From the NCBI GenBank assembly GCA_002433485.1, contig DJIF01000083.1, positions 1 through 35,506 on the forward strand: a stretch of 35,506 nucleotides of DNA, in the 5' to 3' direction. Position 1 is the stretch's first letter; the number at the start of each line of letters is the position of its first letter. The notes under the pieces are model-generated. The model had not been told where the DNA came from and searched no databases. It saw only the letters and a list, made by a program, of their open reading frames with translations. Of the stretch, positions 1 to 8,490 are shown piece after piece. Source of the DNA: Deltaproteobacteria bacterium UBA6601 (GTDB taxonomy: Bacteria > Myxococcota_A > UBA796 > UBA9615). The translations under genes and the position numbers were made by a program.

Positions 1-63
1 GATGACGATGACTCGGCGAGCGGTGATGACGATGACTCGGCGAGCGGTGATGACGATGACTCC
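1..63 (+). repeat. 24-bp in-frame tandem repeat encoding DDDDSASG
   Basis: Two identical 24-bp units at 1-24 and 25-48 and a third partial unit to 63, cut off by the window start. Each unit encodes four Asp and SASG, forming an acidic linker ahead of the MopE repeats. The exact DNA identity suggests recent unit duplication. Confidence 0.85.
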
Positions 64-1713
64 CAGGCGCCCGACGTTGATGCCGACGGTGATGGTTTCG
101 GAGCAGTCCTCGACTGTGATGATGGCGATTCGGCGGTCTATCCGGGGGCTGCAGAACTCTGTGATGACATCGACTCGGACTGCGACGCGTCACTGGTCGA
201 TGAATTTGATGACAGCGATGCCGATGCTCAGCCCGACTGCATTGATCCTGACGATGACGGCGACTCTTTTGCCGATGCGGTCGATTGTGCTCCCTTCGAT
301 GCCACCATCTATCCCCTGGCGCAGGAGTTGTGTGGTGATGGTGTTGACAACGACTGTGACGGTCTCACCGATGAGTCTGACGCAGTGGACGCACAGCAGT
401 GGTTTGCGGATCTTGATGGGGACGGCTTTGCAGGTGCCTTGATCGTGCAGGCGGCCTGCACTCAGCCCGCCGGTTACTTCGCGACTGCTGAGGACTGTGA
501 TGACCTCGCTGGGGACATCTGGCCTGGCGCGCCGGAGCTCTGTGATGGACGGGATAACGACTGTGACCCCGCGACTTCGGCGCTCGGCGGAGAGCTGGAT
601 GGGGATGGCGATCAGAGTCTGGCCTGTGAGGATTGTGATGACAGCAACTCTGCTGCCAACCCAGGTGCAGACGAACTCTGTGCCGACACCTTTGATAATG
701 ACTGTGATGGGCAGATCAACGAGGCGGATGCCATCGATGCGGTGCTTTGGTACGTGGATGCCGACGGTGACGGCTTCGGCAACCTTGGCTTTGCCTTCCT
801 CGCCTGTTCGGCTCCTACCGGTATGGTCGCAGACAGCAGCGACTGCAACGATCTCGACGACACCGTTTATCCGGGTGCGGTCGATATCTGTGATGGAGTC
901 GACAGCGACTGTGTAGCGGATCCTCTGGAGACCGATGACGACGGTGATGGCTACAGCGAGTGCAGTACTCCGCCAGACTGTGATGACAGCAGCCCGATTA
1001 TTGTGCCGAGTCCCGGCGGTGGTTGTTCGCTGGGTGCCAGTTGTGAGGAGGTCTTGCTGGCAGGTAATAGCAATTCAGGGGTCTATTCCATTGATCCAGA
1101 CGGCCCCGGTGTTGGGGCTCTTCCCTTCGATGTTTACTGTGACCACGACACCGATGGTGGGGGCTGGACCCTGGTTGCTCGGATCAGCGCTAACGATGGC
1201 AATGAGCGGTGGGGCTGGGACAGCAACTATTACAACGGCACTCAGGTTCTCGGCGACGCCACTACCCTTGCCAACAGCGATGCTAAATCGGCCGCATATA
1301 CGGTTGTTCTCGGCACTCAGGTACTGCTCCGAGACCTCAACAGCAGCGCTCTGGCCGTGCACACCTACGACACTGTTGGGCAGAGCTGGGGTGCCTACTT
1401 GAATTCCATCTGGAGCCAATGTGGCTATCCGATCTCGTTGAGCGCAGATCTGTTGGTCGATGATGGTAGGGACTCGCTGATCGGCAATCAGCTGTATTGG
1501 CGTCACTTTGATCGGGTGCACGGCGACTGCAGCGGTGAGGAGCGCGCCATGATGGCTGAGTTCGCCAGCAACGCCGGCTACGTCGAACTGGGTGTCGGCT
1601 TGACCCAGGGCAACAACAGCTTCCTCGATGCCCAGTCGGCGCCTGCAGGCGCCGTAGATCTGACCTTTAACCAGGTCACCCAGCACGAGGACTATGGGCT
1701 CTTCGTTCGTTAG
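1..1713 (+). CDS. MopE-repeat surface protein with C-terminal fibrinogen-like domain (5' partial)
   Basis: The frame is open from base 1, so the N-terminus (probably a signal peptide) lies outside; 570 residues are visible. It begins with three acidic units (DDDDSASG twice, then DDDDSQ), followed by five complete MopE-type repeats of the form DCDD...YPGAxELCDGxDNDCDG separated by DxDGDGFG calcium-loop-like segments, and a sixth incomplete repeat. From about residue 342 to the end is a fibrinogen-related domain, recognised by CEEVL near its start and CDHDTDGGGWTLV around residue 380. MopE-type repeats are a putative metal-binding motif and fibrinogen-like domains usually bind glycans or proteins, so a secreted or surface-bound adhesin is the likely role (inference). 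The 3' end is the TAG at 1711-1713. A related partial gene sits on the minus strand at the other end of the window. Confidence 0.85.
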   Translation, partial: DDDDSASGDDDDSASGDDDDSQAPDVDADGDGFGAVLDCDDGDSAVYPGAAELCDDIDSDCDASLVDEFDDSDADAQPDCIDPDDDGDSFADAVDCAPFDATIYPLAQELCGDGVDNDCDGLTDESDAVDAQQWFADLDGDGFAGALIVQAACTQPAGYFATAEDCDDLAGDIWPGAPELCDGRDNDCDPATSALGGELDGDGDQSLACEDCDDSNSAANPGADELCADTFDNDCDGQINEADAIDAVLWYVDADGDGFGNLGFAFLACSAPTGMVADSSDCNDLDDTVYPGAVDICDGVDSDCVADPLETDDDGDGYSECSTPPDCDDSSPIIVPSPGGGCSLGASCEEVLLAGNSNSGVYSIDPDGPGVGALPFDVYCDHDTDGGGWTLVARISANDGNERWGWDSNYYNGTQVLGDATTLANSDAKSAAYTVVLGTQVLLRDLNSSALAVHTYDTVGQSWGAYLNSIWSQCGYPISLSADLLVDDGRDSLIGNQLYWRHFDRVHGDCSGEERAMMAEFASNAGYVELGVGLTQGNNSFLDAQSAPAGAVDLTFNQVTQHEDYGLFVR

Positions 1714-1811
1714 AACCCTGTTGGCTTGGTGACCATCTAGGCCATCGATTGGCCCGGGCAGATGATCTCCCGCCGCGTCCTGTGTAGGGTGCCGTCCGCA
1801 AAGGAGGCGTC

Positions 1812-2708
1812 ATGGTTTCGAAGATCTTTTCCCCCGAGCGCTGGCGTGAGGTTGAAGGCTTCGCGTTCAAGGACCTGACCTATCACCGGGCTCTTGATCA
1901 GGGCACGGTGCGCATCGCCTTTAATCGACCTGAGTGCCGCAACGCCTTTCGTCCAGGCACCGTGGATGAGCTTTACCAGGCCCTCGAGCATGCGCGAACT
2001 ACGGCAGATGTTGGCTGCGTCCTACTGACTGGAAACGGCCCTTCGCCCAAAGACGGTGGTTGGGCTTTCTGTTCTGGGGGTGACCAGCGCATCCGCGGTA
2101 AGGACGGCTACAAGTACCAGGGTGCTGGAGGAGAGGGGGTTGATCGAGCTCGCCTTGGCCGCCTTCACATACTCGAGGTGCAGCGCCTCATTCGGTTTAT
2201 GCCGAAGGTAGTGATCGCTGTCGTTCCAGGGTGGGCAGTAGGGGGCGGACACAGCCTGCATGTGGTCTGCGACATGACCCTGGCCAGCGAGGAGCATGCC
2301 ATCTTTAAGCAGACCGATGCTGATGTGGCCAGTTTTGACGCCGGCTACGGCTCCGCCTACCTGGCGCGAATGGTCGGTCAAAAGAGAGCCCGCGAGATTT
2401 TCTTTCTCGGCCGTAATTACTCCGCTCGCGAAGCCTTTGAGATGGGCATGGTCAATGCCGCCGTCCCTCACGCTGAGCTGGAAGAGACTGCGCTGCAGTG
2501 GGCCCGCGAGGTGAATGGTAAGAGCCCGACCGCTCAGCGAATGCTGAAGTTTGCCTTCAACCTGGTCGATGACGGCCTTGTGGGCCAGCAGTTGTTCGCC
2601 GGCGAGGCCACTAGGCTTGCTTATGGAACCGACGAGGCCGTTGAGGGGCGCAACGCCTTCCTTGAGAAGCGAGACCAGGATTTCTCTGACTTCCCCTGGC
2701 ACTACTGA
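1812..2708 (+). CDS. menB: 1,4-dihydroxy-2-naphthoyl-CoA synthase
   Basis: A crotonase-fold enzyme that cyclises o-succinylbenzoyl-CoA to 1,4-dihydroxy-2-naphthoyl-CoA in menaquinone biosynthesis (cytoplasm). 298 residues, a normal length for MenB. Visible signatures: the oxyanion-hole segment FCSGGDQ at about 87-91, GWAVGGGHSLH at 140-150, the QTDADVASFDAGYGSAYLAR block near 167-186, and the characteristic C-terminus with SPTAQRMLKFAFN and a final FPWHY. An Asp-rich QTDAD segment, rather than QTGPK, is what I recall of the bicarbonate-independent actinobacterial-type MenB. The ATG at 1812 has a perfect AAGGAGG at 1801-1807. No other men genes lie nearby, so the pathway must be completed elsewhere. 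This supports a menaquinone-using respiratory chain. Confidence 0.95.
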   Translation: MVSKIFSPERWREVEGFAFKDLTYHRALDQGTVRIAFNRPECRNAFRPGTVDELYQALEHARTTADVGCVLLTGNGPSPKDGGWAFCSGGDQRIRGKDGYKYQGAGGEGVDRARLGRLHILEVQRLIRFMPKVVIAVVPGWAVGGGHSLHVVCDMTLASEEHAIFKQTDADVASFDAGYGSAYLARMVGQKRAREIFFLGRNYSAREAFEMGMVNAAVPHAELEETALQWAREVNGKSPTAQRMLKFAFNLVDDGLVGQQLFAGEATRLAYGTDEAVEGRNAFLEKRDQDFSDFPWHY

Positions 2709-2771
2709 AGCGCTGACCCGCAGATTGAGGGTCTGATGCGGTAGTCTTGCCTTCTGCGGAGGGCAAAGCTG

Positions 2772-3365
2772 ATGTATGGCAAGACGATATTACGCAGGCG
2801 GGCACGGGCAGGGGCCGTTGTCCTGTCGCTTGTGTTGCTCCTGGTTACCGGTTGTCCAGAGCCCGAAGAGCCAGTCGTGGAGGATGTCGTTCTCCTCAGC
2901 AGTGTTGGTTGTGATGCTTGCGGTGGTGACTGCAGCCTGGAGAGCTTTCAGGTCAATACTCGTATTCATGTAGATGAGGAGGTCGACTACCTCTATCTGC
3001 CACCGGTGGGAGGTCGCCACGACCGCTGCTGGGCTCCTTATGGAGTTCATGAGCAAGAACTCGCGGCGCGCAACTGGGTGCACAATCTCGAGCATGGTGC
3101 AGTGGTGCTGCTCTACAACTGTCCTGATGGCTGCGACGATGAGGTGGCCGTGTTGTCTTCAGTCGCCGCTTCGATGGCGCCATCCACCGTGATCGTGAGC
3201 CCATACTCGGATATGGAAGCGCGTTTCGCGGCGGTGGCTTGGGGCTGGCGGATGTTGTTGGGTTGCGCGGACGAGGCGGCCACTTTTGTGAGCTTCTATA
3301 CTGACCACTTCGCTCAGGCGCCTGAAACCACCACAGCCGGTCCGTCCCAAGAGTGCATGGAGTAG
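2772..3365 (+). CDS. DUF3105-family lipoprotein
   Basis: 197 residues. An Arg-rich N-terminus and hydrophobic stretch lead to the lipobox LVTGC (lipidated Cys28), so it is an exported lipoprotein. The mature part matches the DUF3105 family: PPVGGRHD at 77-84 and HNLEHGAVVLLY at 104-115, with the conserved His and Glu residues intact. Extra cysteines (CDACGGDC near 47-54, then C87, C117, C121 and others) suggest disulphides or a metal site, but this is inference. No biochemical function is known for the family. GGAGGG at 2758-2763 supports the ATG at 2772. The stop overlaps the GTG of the downstream acyl-CoA dehydrogenase by 13 nt, so the two are probably cotranscribed; no functional link is evident. 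Confidence 0.85.
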   Translation: MYGKTILRRRARAGAVVLSLVLLLVTGCPEPEEPVVEDVVLLSSVGCDACGGDCSLESFQVNTRIHVDEEVDYLYLPPVGGRHDRCWAPYGVHEQELAARNWVHNLEHGAVVLLYNCPDGCDDEVAVLSSVAASMAPSTVIVSPYSDMEARFAAVAWGWRMLLGCADEAATFVSFYTDHFAQAPETTTAGPSQECME

Positions 3366-4519
3366 CTTCGTTGGCGCCTAAATACTCCTTTGAACGGGCA
3401 GAGCACCGAGCCCTGCGGGATCAGATTCGGCGCTTCGCTGCCAAGGACATTGCGCCTTATGCTCACCAGTGGTCTGAGGCCGGTGAGTTTCCCCGCGATT
3501 TGTATCTGCGTGCAGCGCGGGCCGGGCTCTTGGGGATTGGCTTTCCCGAGGCTGTTGGTGGCAGCGGAGGCGACCTTTCGCACGTGCTGGCCGCTGCCGA
3601 GGAAATGGTACTCGCCGGTCACTCGGTCGGGACATCGGTAAGCCTGGCGACTCACTTGATTGCGCTGCCACCGGTGCTGGCTCAGGGCAGTCAGGAACAG
3701 ATCCAGCGGTTTGTGCCGGGGGTTCTCTCTGGTGAGATGATTTCCGCGCTGGCAGTGACCGAGCCGGGCGGTGGCAGCGATGTTGCAGCAATTGCTACCC
3801 GGGCCGTGCGAGATGGTGATCATTACCTGGTGAATGGAGCTAAGACCTTTATCACCTCGGGGTGTCGAGCTGACTTGGTGATCACCGCGGTGCGCACTTC
3901 CGGTGAGGGCTATGAGGGGATCTCACTGTTGGTGATCGAGAGCAGCAGTGCGGGCTTCAGCGTCGGTAAGCGGTTGGAGAAGACCGGCTGGTGGGCCAGC
4001 GATACCGCAGAGTTGCACTTTGCTGACTGCGTGGTGCCGGTGGCCAATCGCATTGGCGAGGAAGGCCAGGGCTTTGCAGCGATCATGTCCAACTTCGTGG
4101 CGGAGCGCTTAATGCTTGCAGGTCAGTGCGTGGCCATCGCTGAGCTGGCTTTGCAGGAGTCCATCTCTTACGCGCAGCAGAGGCGGGCTTTCGGCAAGTC
4201 TCTAAGCGGTTTTCAGGTGACTCGTCACAAGCTGGCGGAGATGGCCACTCGCCTTGCTGCGGCCCGAGCCCTGACTGCGGAGTGTGTTGCCGAGCAGTTG
4301 GGCGGCACAGGGTCGCCGGTGCGGGCTGCAATGGCCAAGAACTGCGCCAGCGACATGTGCTCCTTTGTCTGCGATGAGGCGGTCCAGATCCACGGCGGCT
4401 ACGGTTACATGCGGGAATACCTGGTGGAGCGGCTCTACCGAGACGCTCGCCTCTATCCCATCGGTGGTGGAACCCGCGAGATCATGAACGAGATCATCTC
4501 CCGCGCGCAGTCGGGCTGA
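3353..4519 (+). CDS. Acyl-CoA dehydrogenase, long-chain/isovaleryl type
   Basis: FAD-dependent alpha,beta-dehydrogenation of acyl-CoA, with electrons passed to ETF. 388 residues, the standard length. Visible blocks: LAVTEPGGGSD (133-143) and VNGAKTFITSG (160-170) of the middle beta domain, QRRAFGKSLSGFQ (276-288), and the C-terminal HGGYGYMREY followed by RDARLYPIGGGTREI. The C-terminal YEGT position of short/medium-chain enzymes, where the catalytic Glu sits, reads GGGT here. A Glu in the alternative helix position is present (NFVAERL, E251), as in long-chain and isovaleryl-CoA dehydrogenases. The substrate cannot be specified further. The start is GTG at 3353, with TTG at 3371 as an alternative; neither has a strong ribosome binding site. 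It overlaps the preceding DUF3105 gene. Confidence 0.9.
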   Translation: MHGVASLAPKYSFERAEHRALRDQIRRFAAKDIAPYAHQWSEAGEFPRDLYLRAARAGLLGIGFPEAVGGSGGDLSHVLAAAEEMVLAGHSVGTSVSLATHLIALPPVLAQGSQEQIQRFVPGVLSGEMISALAVTEPGGGSDVAAIATRAVRDGDHYLVNGAKTFITSGCRADLVITAVRTSGEGYEGISLLVIESSSAGFSVGKRLEKTGWWASDTAELHFADCVVPVANRIGEEGQGFAAIMSNFVAERLMLAGQCVAIAELALQESISYAQQRRAFGKSLSGFQVTRHKLAEMATRLAAARALTAECVAEQLGGTGSPVRAAMAKNCASDMCSFVCDEAVQIHGGYGYMREYLVERLYRDARLYPIGGGTREIMNEIISRAQSG

Positions 4520-4628
4520 GCTGCGGTTCGCAGCGGCCTCTGGTGATTTCCACAACCTCTCCACATCTTGCCGCCACGCTACGGCTAGCCTTGCGGGCAT
4601 GATTGTTTTAGCCCTGCCCGCTTCTCGC

Positions 4629-5774
4629 ATGCCCTCTCAACTGCTGGCTCTGCTGGTGCTTGCTCCGTTGTTGTTTTCCTTTGCCTGTTATGGCGTGGAG
4701 CGGCCTGACGACGACGACACCAGCCTCGCTGACGACGACGACGCCAGCCTCGCTGATGACGACGACACCAGCCTCGCTGACGACGACGACACCAGCCTTG
4801 CAGATGATGGTCCCCTGGGTTTTGTTGGCAGCCCCTGTCTGGACGACTCGGACTGTCAGTTTGACGGTGGTGTCTGTCTTCAGGAGGACGATGGCTTTCC
4901 GGGCGGTAGCTGCTCGGCGGACTGTGATCTGTACTGCCCTGATCGAGAGGGCCACCCCACAACCTTCTGTGTGGAGGAGGCAGCCTTGCTTCCGGCTGCT
5001 GCCAGCCTTGGTGACGGCGGCTGCTTCTCCCGCTGTGACCTGGGATTGTTTCCGGACAGTGGCTGCAGACCGGGCTATGGCTGCCGGGTTGAGGCCCGCG
5101 CCAACGAGCCTGCAACTGAGATGTATGTGTGTCTCCCCGGTGAGGAGAGCGATATCTCAAGCTGTCATATTGAGCTCGCTGAGCGGGGCGTTGAGTTCGA
5201 ACCGACGGTGCGGGCTGATGCCAGCCCAGCGGACCATCCCAACCTGACCTGTCATATTGAGGAGCCGGTCTGGATCAAGAGTCCGGTGCTAGGTACCGAG
5301 CTGCGTTATTACGATGGAACCCTGACCGAGAAGGTCCTCGGTTCTTGCGATATGGCTCATTCGCTTGCCGACACCGTGCTCGATGTGCAGCCCTATGGCG
5401 TCACTGATCTGCTGCACATAGGGACCTACAACTGCAGGGTCATCGCCGGTACGACGACCTTGTCCCGGCATGGTTATGGAGATGCTATCGACATCTACGG
5501 CTTTCGCTTTGATGACGGCACTCAGTGGACTCTCGTGGACCACTGGGAGGGCGGACCCGACGATATTCCAGCGGTGACCCCGGTCACTGAGCCAGGTGTG
5601 TTTCTCCATGATTCGGCCTACCGCTGGCACGATGAGGGTTATTGGTCCACCATCTTGACGCCGAACTTCAACAACGCCCATGACAATCACTTCCATGTGG
5701 ATCTGACGCCGAATCAGAATTTCATTGAGCTGCGCACCAGCAGTTGGATCGGCCCAGCACCTTATTTTGACTGA
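4629..5774 (+). CDS. Lipoprotein with acidic repeat, Cys-rich region and extensin-like (M15-fold) domain
   Basis: 381 residues from the ATG at 4629; a start at 4599 adds ten residues and spoils the signal sequence. A hydrophobic signal ends in FSFAC, a non-ideal lipobox. Four DDDDTSLA-type units follow, then a Cys-rich region (about C68 onward, several CxxC/DC patterns) common in myxobacterial secreted proteins, and then a C-terminal extensin-like domain. That domain shows SRHGYGDAIDI and AHDNHFHVDL, the H-x6-D and HxxHxH pattern of the M15 (VanY/D-Ala-D-Ala carboxypeptidase) zinc fold. A cell-wall peptidase or peptidoglycan-binding role is plausible but not proven, since many extensin-like proteins are uncharacterised. 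It is convergent with the 5852-8359 gene. Confidence 0.78.
   Translation: MPSQLLALLVLAPLLFSFACYGVERPDDDDTSLADDDDASLADDDDTSLADDDDTSLADDGPLGFVGSPCLDDSDCQFDGGVCLQEDDGFPGGSCSADCDLYCPDREGHPTTFCVEEAALLPAAASLGDGGCFSRCDLGLFPDSGCRPGYGCRVEARANEPATEMYVCLPGEESDISSCHIELAERGVEFEPTVRADASPADHPNLTCHIEEPVWIKSPVLGTELRYYDGTLTEKVLGSCDMAHSLADTVLDVQPYGVTDLLHIGTYNCRVIAGTTTLSRHGYGDAIDIYGFRFDDGTQWTLVDHWEGGPDDIPAVTPVTEPGVFLHDSAYRWHDEGYWSTILTPNFNNAHDNHFHVDLTPNQNFIELRTSSWIGPAPYFD
4707..4802 (+). repeat. Four 24-bp tandem units encoding DDDDTSLA
   Basis: Four near-identical 24-bp units just after the signal sequence of the extensin-like lipoprotein. The differences are single bases (one unit encodes Ala for Thr; some GAC/GAT changes). 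The units keep frame and would act as an acidic flexible spacer between the lipid anchor and the folded part. Confidence 0.85.
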
Positions 5775-5799
5775 TCAGGTTGCTCCCAGTTCCTGTTGT

Positions 5800-5820
5800 C
5801 CAGCGCTGGTCTGGCGCTGG
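5800..5820. other. Small GC-rich hairpin between convergent genes
   Basis: CCAGCGC at 5800-5806 is complementary to GCGCTGG at 5814-5820 with a 7-nt loop, in the 77-bp gap between two convergent genes. There is no T-tract on either side, so calling it a terminator is only tentative. Confidence 0.3.
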
Positions 5821-5851
5821 CCGCGCCGTGACGGCTTGAGGGCGTCAATGG

Positions 5852-8359
5852 CTAGCGGTACCAGACCTCTAGCTCGCTGATGCTCCAGCCGCTGTACCCG
5901 CCGCACAAGGTGTTCTCGTTGCAGCCCGAGTAGCTGTGTCCGCTGTTGCAGTAGCCGCTGTTCATGCTGGAATCGACGTACCAGTCGTGGCCACCACCAA
6001 AGGTTGGGCCGTGACCATTGTGGTTGTACTGGCAGTGGGGAGTGCTGGTACAGCCCCAGCGCTGGGTGCTGGTCAGCGAGAACAGGTAGTTACCCGAGCC
6101 GCTGTTGTAGCCACTGCCGCTCCAGTTGCTTCCGGCGTAGCCGCCCATCAGCCGGCCGTTGCTCATCTGGGCAATGCTCAGCGTGGGGCTGAAACCGTTG
6201 CAGCGATTGTGGAAGGTGCTTGAGGAGGCGCCGTGGGTGGACTTCCGGTAGCAAAGGGTCCAGGTGGTGCCCGGGCCGGCGAACCAGCTATTGAGCTGCT
6301 CTTGTTGGGCGGTATTGAGCAGCACCGTGCCGTCGAACGACGGGATTGGCTGGCAGCTGTTGCCGTTGCCCTGAAAACCTGAGTTGCACACACAGCTGGG
6401 CGGCGAGTTGCTCACGGTGCAGGTAGCGTTGTTGTCGCAGTCATCTTCTCCCGCATCGTTGAGCTGAGTGTCGCAGTCCGAGTCGATAGCATCACAAACT
6501 TCGGTCGCGCCGGTGAATATAGAGTCGTCGGTGTCATTGCAGTCGCTGCTGTCAGGGTCACCGTCCTCGTCATCATCGAGGTCAACACAATCTGGAACCT
6601 GGTCGCCGTCGGTGTCGTCGAAGTTGTCGACGATGGAGTCGTTGCAGTCGGAGTCGATCGCGTCGCAGAGCTCTGCGGCTCCTGGGAAGATGCTCGCTCC
6701 AGCGCCGGGACTATCATCGCAGTCGCCTTCGCACTCGGCTCGCAAGTCGCCATCATCGTCGCTCTCACTGCCTGCCCCATCTATATCGGCGCTGCCATTG
6801 CAGTCGTTGTCCTGGCCATCGCAGAGCTCGGGGTTGCCAGAGAAGTTGGCCGGATCTGTGTCGTCGCAGTCACCGCCGCAGGGGCGCTGTCCATCGTTGT
6901 CGGTGTCAGCTTCTCCGCCGACGCTCCCCCCAGCGACGGTGGATGGGTCGCAGTCATTGTCGATGCCGTCGCAGAGTTCCGCTGCGCCAGGATAGACCAG
7001 TTGCTGGAGGTCATCACAGTCGGTCCCCAGTGACGACAATACGTAGCCTTGAGGTTGACTGCAGGCGTTCTGGGTAAGGGTTGAGCCGCCGAATCCGTCG
7101 CCGTCCAGATCGGCTTGCCAGAGCTCGCCACCGATGGCTCCAGCGCTTTCATCTCCATCGCAGTTGAGGTCGCTACCCGCGCAGTCTTCTATTGCGCCGG
7201 GGAAGGTAGCTACGTCACTGTCATTGCAGTCACCTTCGCATTCAGCGAACCCATCCCCGTCATCGTCTGCTTCCGAGCCGCTCAGCCCACCGATGTTTGC
7301 TCCTCCTGTGCAGTCGTTGTCGATGCCGTCGCAGAGTTCAGGCGCGCCCGGAAAGGTAGCCCCGTCGAGGTCGTCGCAGTCTGGCGTGCTGGCGGCTGGC
7401 AGGTAGCCGCCCGGCACGCTACAGGCAATGACCGTGACGGTGGCGCTTGGGTGCCCATCGCCATCGAAGTCGGCATGCCATGTCGGTGGTGCCGCCGCTC
7501 CTTCATCAATGCTGCCATCGCAGTTGTTGTCAGCCAGATCGCAAACCTCTGTGGCGGCTGGGTTAGCGGCTGGGTTGAGGTCGTCACAGTCGCCCGCAGA
7601 GTCAATGAAGCTGGCCGGAGCCTGACACTCGAGCACGCTGCTGTCAGGGTTGCCGTAGCCGTCTCCATCGAAGTCTGCATACCAGGTCGAGGGTGCCGCC
7701 TGCCCTTCATCGATGTTTCCGTCGCAGTTGTTGTCGATGAGATCGCACAGTTCCTCCCCACCGGGATAACTGCGTGCCTCCAGGTCGTTGCAGTCGAGTT
7801 GATTTTCCACAAAACCATCGGGTGCTTCGCAGGCCATCACGCTGATGTGGGCAGCGCCATAGCCGTCATTGTCGGCGTCCAGGTACCAGGTCAGGGCATT
7901 GACCGCGCTGTCATCCACCAAATCGTTGCAGTTGTTGTCCACGCCATCGCACACTTCGATGCCGATGGGACTGGCCGAAGCGTCAAGGTCATCGCAGTCT
8001 TCATCGGCGCACCAATTGTCACCGTCGTTGTCGACGCAGTCTGAGTCGTTGTCATCATCTTCGCCGGTGTCGTCGTCGCCCTGTCCGGCTGAGTCGTCGT
8101 CATCGCCAGGCAGGCACTCAGAAGAGCCCATGCAGTCGGGGTCGTTGCAGTCAAACAGTCCGTCACCGTCGTTGTCGGCGCCGTCGCTGCAGTCCCCGGG
8201 TTGTTGGCTCTCCCACACCGAGCCGTTTGGCTCGGGCGGGCTCTGGTCTTCGCTGCCGTTGATACAAGCCGTGAGATTGAGGCTTAGGGTCAGTCCTAGG
8301 GCGCTCAGCGCCAGCGCTGAGATGATGGTCTTTAGCTGGGGGAGTGGATGTACGGACAT
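5852..8359 (-). CDS. MopE-repeat lipoprotein with EGF-like segment and C-terminal TLDc domain
   Basis: 835 residues. The signal sequence ends with lipobox LTAC (Cys32). The mature protein has a DGADNDGDGLFDCNDPDC metal-loop segment and a DDDDSAGQGDDDTGEDDD linker, then nine MopE-type repeats (DCDD/DCND...ELCDGIDNDC), some separated by WYADFDGDGYGNP-like strips. Next come an EGF-like Cys-rich stretch (CTVSNSPPSCVCNSGFQGNG) and, in about the last 160 residues, a TLDc-like domain: LCYRKSTHGAS, FHNRCNGFSPTL, GRLMGGYAGSNWS, GPTFGGGHDWYV and the terminal SISELEVWYR. TLDc domains are best known from eukaryotic oxidation-resistance proteins; here the domain would be exported. GGAGG at 8366-8370 sits six bases before the ATG. 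Likely a cell-surface metal-binding or adhesive protein; the function is inferred. Confidence 0.85.
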   Translation of the reverse strand: MSVHPLPQLKTIISALALSALGLTLSLNLTACINGSEDQSPPEPNGSVWESQQPGDCSDGADNDGDGLFDCNDPDCMGSSECLPGDDDDSAGQGDDDTGEDDDNDSDCVDNDGDNWCADEDCDDLDASASPIGIEVCDGVDNNCNDLVDDSAVNALTWYLDADNDGYGAAHISVMACEAPDGFVENQLDCNDLEARSYPGGEELCDLIDNNCDGNIDEGQAAPSTWYADFDGDGYGNPDSSVLECQAPASFIDSAGDCDDLNPAANPAATEVCDLADNNCDGSIDEGAAAPPTWHADFDGDGHPSATVTVIACSVPGGYLPAASTPDCDDLDGATFPGAPELCDGIDNDCTGGANIGGLSGSEADDDGDGFAECEGDCNDSDVATFPGAIEDCAGSDLNCDGDESAGAIGGELWQADLDGDGFGGSTLTQNACSQPQGYVLSSLGTDCDDLQQLVYPGAAELCDGIDNDCDPSTVAGGSVGGEADTDNDGQRPCGGDCDDTDPANFSGNPELCDGQDNDCNGSADIDGAGSESDDDGDLRAECEGDCDDSPGAGASIFPGAAELCDAIDSDCNDSIVDNFDDTDGDQVPDCVDLDDDEDGDPDSSDCNDTDDSIFTGATEVCDAIDSDCDTQLNDAGEDDCDNNATCTVSNSPPSCVCNSGFQGNGNSCQPIPSFDGTVLLNTAQQEQLNSWFAGPGTTWTLCYRKSTHGASSSTFHNRCNGFSPTLSIAQMSNGRLMGGYAGSNWSGSGYNSGSGNYLFSLTSTQRWGCTSTPHCQYNHNGHGPTFGGGHDWYVDSSMNSGYCNSGHSYSGCNENTLCGGYSGWSISELEVWYR

Positions 8360-8490
8360 TAGCGACCTCCACCACCTAGTTTAGTCATAAAGGTCCTCCT
8401 GCTGCCGCGACAATTGCCCAGCTTTGCTGCCGCTATGGCTGCAGATAAGATTGTCGTCTGCGTCCTTTCGCCAGAGTCAGCGGGGTACAG

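Noticed and set aside
5800..5820. Hairpin between convergent genes as a full terminator
   Set aside because: The stem is only 7 bp and neither side has a T-tract; listed only as a small hairpin.
7115..8044. Long open frame (309 codons) on the plus strand opposite the MopE-TLDc gene
   Set aside because: It is the antisense of repetitive Asp/Cys codons, which produce long open frames without stops; the product is Val/Ala-rich with no domain, and the minus strand has clear repeats and a good ribosome binding site.
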